DNA from: Crocinitomicaceae bacterium
GTDB taxonomy: Bacteria; Bacteroidota; Bacteroidia; Flavobacteriales_D; Crocinitomicaceae
Direction: 5' to 3'
Assembly: GCA_024643365.1 (NCBI GenBank)
Contig: JAHENC010000021.1
Coordinates: 97,875-161,874, forward strand
Length of the DNA stretch: 64,000 nucleotides
In this document: piece after piece, positions 60,524 to 64,000 of the stretch
Position numbering within the stretch: the stretch's first letter is position 1
Layout of the letters: each line of letters opens with the position of its first letter
Made by a program: the position numbers and the translations under genes
Notes under the pieces: generated by a model
Databases searched by the model: none
Seen by the model: the letters and a program-made list of their open reading frames with translations, nothing else
Told to the model about the DNA's origin: nothing

Positions 60524-61417
60524 ATGATCACATTTAATCCACAAGAAATTTCGGTTCAGCGACTTCATCAGTTGCTTCTTGGTTCTATAGGTCCAAGGCC
60601 TATTGCCTTTGCATCAACGATGAATGCTGCAGGACAAGCAAATCTAGCACCGTTTAGTTTTTTCAATGTTTTCAGTGCCAATCCACCGATTTTAATTTTT
60701 TCACCTGCTCGTTCTGGGAGAACAAATGAAACGAAGGATACTTACAAAAATGTGAAAGAGCTTCCGGAAGTGGTGATTAACGTTGTCAATTTCGAAATTG
60801 TTCATCAAATGAGTTTAGCAAGTTCACCATATTCTCCTGGAATAAGTGAATTTGAAAAATCAGGATTAACGCCTATTCCATCGGAGACCATTAAGCCCTT
60901 TCGAGTAGCGGAGGCTCCTGTTCAGTTCGAATGTCGTGTAAACGAAGTGAAGGAACTTGGACATGAAGGCGGTGCAGGAAACTTAATCATTTGTGAAGTC
61001 TTGCGTATGCACGTTCGTGAGGACCTCATCGATGAAAAAGGATTAATAGATCAACATAAAATTGATTTGGTTTCGCGAATGGGAGGCGATTGGTATGTCA
61101 GAGCAGATGAAAAATCAATGTTCGAAATTAAAAAGCCCATTACTACGTGTGGGATTGGCTTTGATGTCTTACCTATCGACATCAGAAATAGTCGTGTTCT
61201 CAGCGGAAATGACCTTGGACAATTAGCAGGAATTGAAGAATTGCCAAATGAAACAGATGTAAATGAATATAAGCTGATTGAATTAAGCGAATTATTTGTA
61301 TCTTTAGAAAACGACGCTGTCGAACTCGAAGCACAACTTCACCAAAAAGCAAAAGCACTTTTAAGCGAAAATAAATTAGAAGAAGCTTGGCTTACTTTAT
61401 TAGCATTTAACAATTAA
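60524..61417 (+). CDS. flavin reductase-like FMN-binding split-barrel protein
   Basis: The 297-residue protein has the flavin-reductase domain in its first 200 residues: 'LLGSIGPRPIAFASTMN', 'NLAPFSFFNVFSANPPILIF', 'ETKDTYKNVKELPEVVINVV' and 'FECRVNEVKELGHEGGAGN'. This form, with 'GPRPIAFAST', is typical of the DIM6/NtaB group, which binds FMN and may act as an NAD(P)H:flavin reductase. A helical tail of about 90 residues ('AQLHQKAKALLSENKLEEAW') is extra. The DUF3127 gene follows 11 bases later. Confidence 0.9.
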   Translation: MITFNPQEISVQRLHQLLLGSIGPRPIAFASTMNAAGQANLAPFSFFNVFSANPPILIFSPARSGRTNETKDTYKNVKELPEVVINVVNFEIVHQMSLASSPYSPGISEFEKSGLTPIPSETIKPFRVAEAPVQFECRVNEVKELGHEGGAGNLIICEVLRMHVREDLIDEKGLIDQHKIDLVSRMGGDWYVRADEKSMFEIKKPITTCGIGFDVLPIDIRNSRVLSGNDLGQLAGIEELPNETDVNEYKLIELSELFVSLENDAVELEAQLHQKAKALLSENKLEEAWLTLLAFNN

Positions 61418-61428
61418 ATTATAATTCA

Positions 61429-61824
61429 ATGTTTAAATTCACCGGAACCATTAAGGTTATCCAACCAACACAACAAGTCACAGAGAAATTTGCTAAAAGA
61501 GAATTTGTTGTGACAGATACAACTTCAATGTATCCACAAGATATTATGTTTCAAGCAACGCAGGACAAATGTAGCATGTTAGACAGCTACAATGTGAACG
61601 ACCAAGTGGAGGTTTCTTTCAACCTACGTGGACGTGAGTGGACAAGTCCTCAAGGTGAAATTAAGTACTTTAATACAATTGAAGCTTGGAGAATCGAGCG
61701 TCCAGGACAAGGAGCAGGAATGCCAGCTGGCGGACCATCAGCAATGTCTTTAGGTAACGCCCCAGCATCAACACCAAGCAGTCCAATTACGGCAGCTGAA
61801 GATGATGATGATTTACCATTCTAA
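61429..61824 (+). CDS. DUF3127 protein with an SSB-like acidic tail
   Basis: The 131-residue protein has an OB-like N-terminal domain (about 1-90: 'FTGTIKVIQPTQQVTEKFAK', 'VNDQVEVSFNLRGREWTSPQ', 'FNTIEAWRIE'), a flexible Gly/Pro/Ser/Ala-rich linker and the C-terminal tip 'DDDDLPF'. Single-stranded DNA-binding proteins end in a very similar tip (DDDIPF in E. coli), which recruits repair and replication proteins. It is therefore likely an SSB paralogue or mimic, though DUF3127 itself is uncharacterised. A perfect palindromic terminator follows. Confidence 0.88.
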   Translation: MFKFTGTIKVIQPTQQVTEKFAKREFVVTDTTSMYPQDIMFQATQDKCSMLDSYNVNDQVEVSFNLRGREWTSPQGEIKYFNTIEAWRIERPGQGAGMPAGGPSAMSLGNAPASTPSSPITAAEDDDDLPF

Positions 61825-61836
61825 TAAACAAAAGCA

Positions 61837-61878
61837 CATAAAAAAGCCCTTGACAATATTGTCAAGGGCTTTTTTATG
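61837..61878. terminator. bidirectional terminator, perfect 42-base palindrome
   Basis: Bases 61837-61878 form a perfect inverted repeat centred at 61857/61858, with A and T runs flanking a GCCCTTGACAAT arm. It lies between the convergent DUF3127 and ZIP genes and supplies a T-run to each strand. Confidence 0.92.
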
Positions 61879-61897
61879 TCCGTATATCGCAGAAGTG

Positions 61898-62623
61898 TTA
61901 ATACATAATCATCGCTAATCCACATCCGACAACAATGCTTGTTAATTTCATAAGGTTGAATTTATGGTTCTCTGTGGTCTCGAAAATAATGGTTGTGGAA
62001 ATATGTAGAAACATCCCGACAACAACCGCCAAAATCACATGAACATCAAGACCTAATTCCGCAGGTGAAACATTGAATCCAAGAAGCACACCTAAAGGCG
62101 TCATTACCGCAAATAGAATAAGGACGAGCCAAGATTGCAATTGACTTAACTTCGTATTGATTAGCAATGTCATCAGGGCTATTGCCACCGGAACTTGATG
62201 AAAGATAATTCCCCAGAAAAGTGATCCATGTGCGTGTTCATGCGTATTCACAATTCCCATGTACTCATTTCCTAACGGAATTCCTTCAATGATGGAGTGT
62301 ATCGATAATGAAATAAACAAGACCCAAGGCAATGGCTGCCCCTTGTGTACGTGAACATGTCCGTGTTCAATTCCCCCAGAGAAATACTCTAGTATCAATT
62401 GAACTAAGAAACCGATGAGAATAAAAATTCCCATTTTCGCTTGTCCATCAGCATAGATATCTGGAATAAGGTGTTGGAAGATGATTGCCAATAAGAATCC
62501 ACCGCTAAATGCCAAAGCAAGTTTAATAAATTGGCTTTTATTCGTTGCATTAAGGTACGTCACCACCATTCCGCCTAAAATCACAGAGGCTATGAGTCCA
62601 ACAAAAACTAGGGAGATATTCAT
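61898..62623 (-). CDS. ZIP family metal transporter
   Basis: The 241-residue protein has about eight membrane helices with the ZIP metal-site motifs 'HSIIEGIPLG' (helix IV) and 'IIFHQVPVAIALM' (helix V), and a histidine-rich loop ('GGIEHGHVHVHKG', then 'THEHAHGS') that may bind Zn. It should import Zn2+ or other divalent ions at the inner membrane. It starts at a one-base TAATG junction with the methyltransferase gene upstream on the same strand. Confidence 0.92.
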   Translation of the reverse strand: MNISLVFVGLIASVILGGMVVTYLNATNKSQFIKLALAFSGGFLLAIIFQHLIPDIYADGQAKMGIFILIGFLVQLILEYFSGGIEHGHVHVHKGQPLPWVLFISLSIHSIIEGIPLGNEYMGIVNTHEHAHGSLFWGIIFHQVPVAIALMTLLINTKLSQLQSWLVLILFAVMTPLGVLLGFNVSPAELGLDVHVILAVVVGMFLHISTTIIFETTENHKFNLMKLTSIVVGCGLAMIMY

Positions 62624-63354
62624 TATTTTAAGCGTGTTAAGAGGATTAATCGATCCGAACTTTCCTCCTCAAAAGGTGTCAAATCGTATGAACCAAATGT
62701 ATGTATTATTTCAAAATGTGTTTCCAATAAAGAACGAAAATCTGATTGTTTTAGTGCTTGTACACGCTCCATATAATGACTTACATGCGTTCCTTCTGTC
62801 ACTTCAATGTGTTTATAGATGTGTTGACCGTCGTAATTACGTGAAATTTGAAAGGATATTCCATCGATCATCTTTGTTTCACTTGGAACCAAATTCTGAA
62901 TGACTTTTGTAGCATTCATAAAATCGATGAGCAGTCTGCCACCCGGTAACAACATCTTTGAAATCGAATGACACATGCGCTTATTTTCCGTTTCATCATC
63001 GAAATAACCAAAGCTTGTGAAGAGGTTGAAAATAACATCAAATTGTTCGTTTTCAAGCACCTCACGCATGTCATGAGTTTGAAAGCGCAACTTTTCGTGC
63101 GCAAATTCACTTGCTTGCTCAATACTATTTGGAGAAAGATCAACACCCATTACGTGGTGATCGAATTCACTTAGAAATTTCGCGTGACGCCCCTTGCCGC
63201 AAGCTAAGTCTAATAACCTGGATTCGACAGGAAGGTCTAGGAAGCTCATTAGGTTTTTAATAAACCGTTCCGCTTCTTGCTCATCACGATTTTGATAGAG
63301 TAAATGATAATAACTCGTATCAAACCAATCTACAAACCAATCTTTTTTCGACAT
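62623..63354 (-). CDS. class I SAM-dependent methyltransferase
   Basis: The ATG at 63354 (MSKKDWFVDW) is preferred to one six codons upstream. The 243-residue protein has a Rossmann SAM site 'LLDLACGKGRHAKFLSEFDH' and 'VMGVDLSPNSIEQASEFA', then 'FDVIFNLFTSFGYFDDE'. The form resembles SAM methyltransferases of unknown small-molecule specificity common in Bacteroidetes. It is cotranscribed with the ZIP gene and divergent from coaE. Confidence 0.9.
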   Translation of the reverse strand: MSKKDWFVDWFDTSYYHLLYQNRDEQEAERFIKNLMSFLDLPVESRLLDLACGKGRHAKFLSEFDHHVMGVDLSPNSIEQASEFAHEKLRFQTHDMREVLENEQFDVIFNLFTSFGYFDDETENKRMCHSISKMLLPGGRLLIDFMNATKVIQNLVPSETKMIDGISFQISRNYDGQHIYKHIEVTEGTHVSHYMERVQALKQSDFRSLLETHFEIIHTFGSYDLTPFEEESSDRLILLTRLK

Positions 63355-63396
63355 TGAACAAAAGTACGACAATTAATTTTTGTTTAATTTCGAAGC

Positions 63397-63978
63397 ATGA
63401 TAAAACGCATTGGATTAACAGGAGGAATTGGATCAGGTAAAACGACCATCGCTCGTATGCTCGAGGCGATGTCCTACCCTATCTATTATTCTGATCTACG
63501 ATCCAAGGAATTATGTGATCACGACGAGTTTATTCGCTCCCAACTCATTTTGCTTTGTGGGGAAAAAGCGTACGAGGACGGCCAACTCAATCGTCCATAT
63601 CTTAGTGAATGTATTTTCTCGAATCCTGAATTGAGGCTAAAAGTCAATGAAATCATACATCCAATCGTGAGAAATGACTTTGAGACTTGGGCAGCCAAAC
63701 AAACGAGTCCCTTGATTTTTAACGAAGCTGCCATTCTTTTTGAAACAGGAGCCTACAAACAATTTGACTCTATCGTATTAGTTTGCGCACCCATTTCACA
63801 ACGTATTGAGCGCGTCATGCTGCGGGATTTATGTGATAAATCAAGTGTAGAACAACGGATTCAAAGTCAATGGACAGATGAGCAAAAACGTGCACTGACT
63901 AATCTTTGCATCGAAAATGACAGCAGTCATCCATTACTCATTCAAGTGGAAGGAATGGTTGCGAATTTACTTTCTTAG
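63397..63978 (+). CDS. coaE: dephospho-CoA kinase
   Basis: Last step of CoA biosynthesis. The 193-residue protein has the P-loop 'GGIGSGKTT' (9-17), the CoaE core 'YYSDLRSKELC', 'IHPIVRNDFETWA' and 'NEAAILFETGAYKQFDSIVL', then 'ERVMLRDLCDKSSVEQRI'. Length and start are normal. A near -7 box (TAATTTCG, 63385-63392) ends four bases before the ATG. Confidence 0.96.
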   Translation: MIKRIGLTGGIGSGKTTIARMLEAMSYPIYYSDLRSKELCDHDEFIRSQLILLCGEKAYEDGQLNRPYLSECIFSNPELRLKVNEIIHPIVRNDFETWAAKQTSPLIFNEAAILFETGAYKQFDSIVLVCAPISQRIERVMLRDLCDKSSVEQRIQSQWTDEQKRALTNLCIENDSSHPLLIQVEGMVANLLS

Positions 63979-64000
63979 TAAACCATTTTAATAGAGATCA

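Overview
The window looks like chromosomal core sequence of a gliding-clade Bacteroidetes bacterium (Flavobacteriales; Crocinitomicaceae/Fluviicola-like is my best guess from gene content, not a placement test). The evidence is an AT-rich coding style, a gldH lipoprotein gene, a TonB-dependent receptor with a carboxypeptidase-like N-terminal domain, Bacteroidetes-only families (DUF6495, DUF3127, the '(Fe-S)/ABC transporter ATPase' cluster), LTD and PD40 exported proteins, and promoter-like sites of the TTTG/TAnnTTTG type. I see no phage, transposon, plasmid, CRISPR, rRNA or tRNA gene. Genes are packed tightly: many neighbours share ATGA or TAATG junctions, and no gap exceeds 300 bases.

Layout. 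1-2.9 kb: 3' end of an RlmI-like rRNA methyltransferase, a MATE exporter and fmt. 2.9-6.7 kb (minus): a TonB-C-terminal-domain/beta-barrel fusion, then a TonB-dependent receptor behind a clear TPP riboswitch, so probably a thiamine receptor. 6.8-10.8 kb: AraC regulator, DUF779 protein and AldB/ExaC-type aldehyde dehydrogenase, then asd. 10.9-17.4 kb: a large lamin-tail-domain exported protein and an operon with a small beta-barrel protein, a LETM1-like protein, an unknown protein, an orphan ABC ATPase and a YihY-family membrane protein. 17.4-25.1 kb: divergent lptD and amidase genes, then mlaD, a membrane Fe-S protein, a HAD-like phosphatase, a CCG-domain Fe-S protein and a small conserved protein. 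25.2-30.1 kb: two small lipoproteins, an XRE regulator, and a minus-strand deoC/aldehyde dehydrogenase/truncated aldehyde-dehydrogenase-like set interrupted by a 112-base tandem repeat.

30.3-35.8 kb: radA-rsmI-holB-ricT(PSP1)-gldH-DUF6495. 35.9-40.4 kb: a lipoprotein, a CTP-synthase-type glutaminase domain that has lost its catalytic triad, and a RecB/AddA-like helicase-nuclease. 40.4-44.7 kb: a chain of four genes overlapping by one base each: MbnP-like lipoprotein, MbnH-like dihaem peroxidase, an NMNAT-motif protein and a WYL regulator. 44.7-51.1 kb: enoyl-CoA hydratase and 3-hydroxyacyl-CoA dehydrogenase, metK, mtnA, an esterase and a TIP30-like oxidoreductase. 51.16-51.33 kb (minus): a candidate structured small RNA with nested helices and its own terminator. 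51.4-64 kb: phosphodiester glycosidase with a lysozyme-like protein, a TPR/PD40 protein, a DUF4139 protein with a receptor-like insertion, truA, a barrel-less receptor plug protein, fabD, a MORN protein, a flavin reductase, DUF3127 with an SSB-like tail, a ZIP transporter, a methyltransferase and coaE.

Shared themes: acetaldehyde handling occurs twice (AldB-type locus; deoC locus); methionine/SAM metabolism is represented by asd, fmt, metK and mtnA; envelope biogenesis by lptD, amidase, mlaD, gldH and fabD. The most interesting candidates are the minus-strand RNA near 51.2 kb, the MbnP/MbnH-like pair, the riboswitch-controlled receptor, the triad-less glutaminase and the receptor-plug pieces detached from any barrel.
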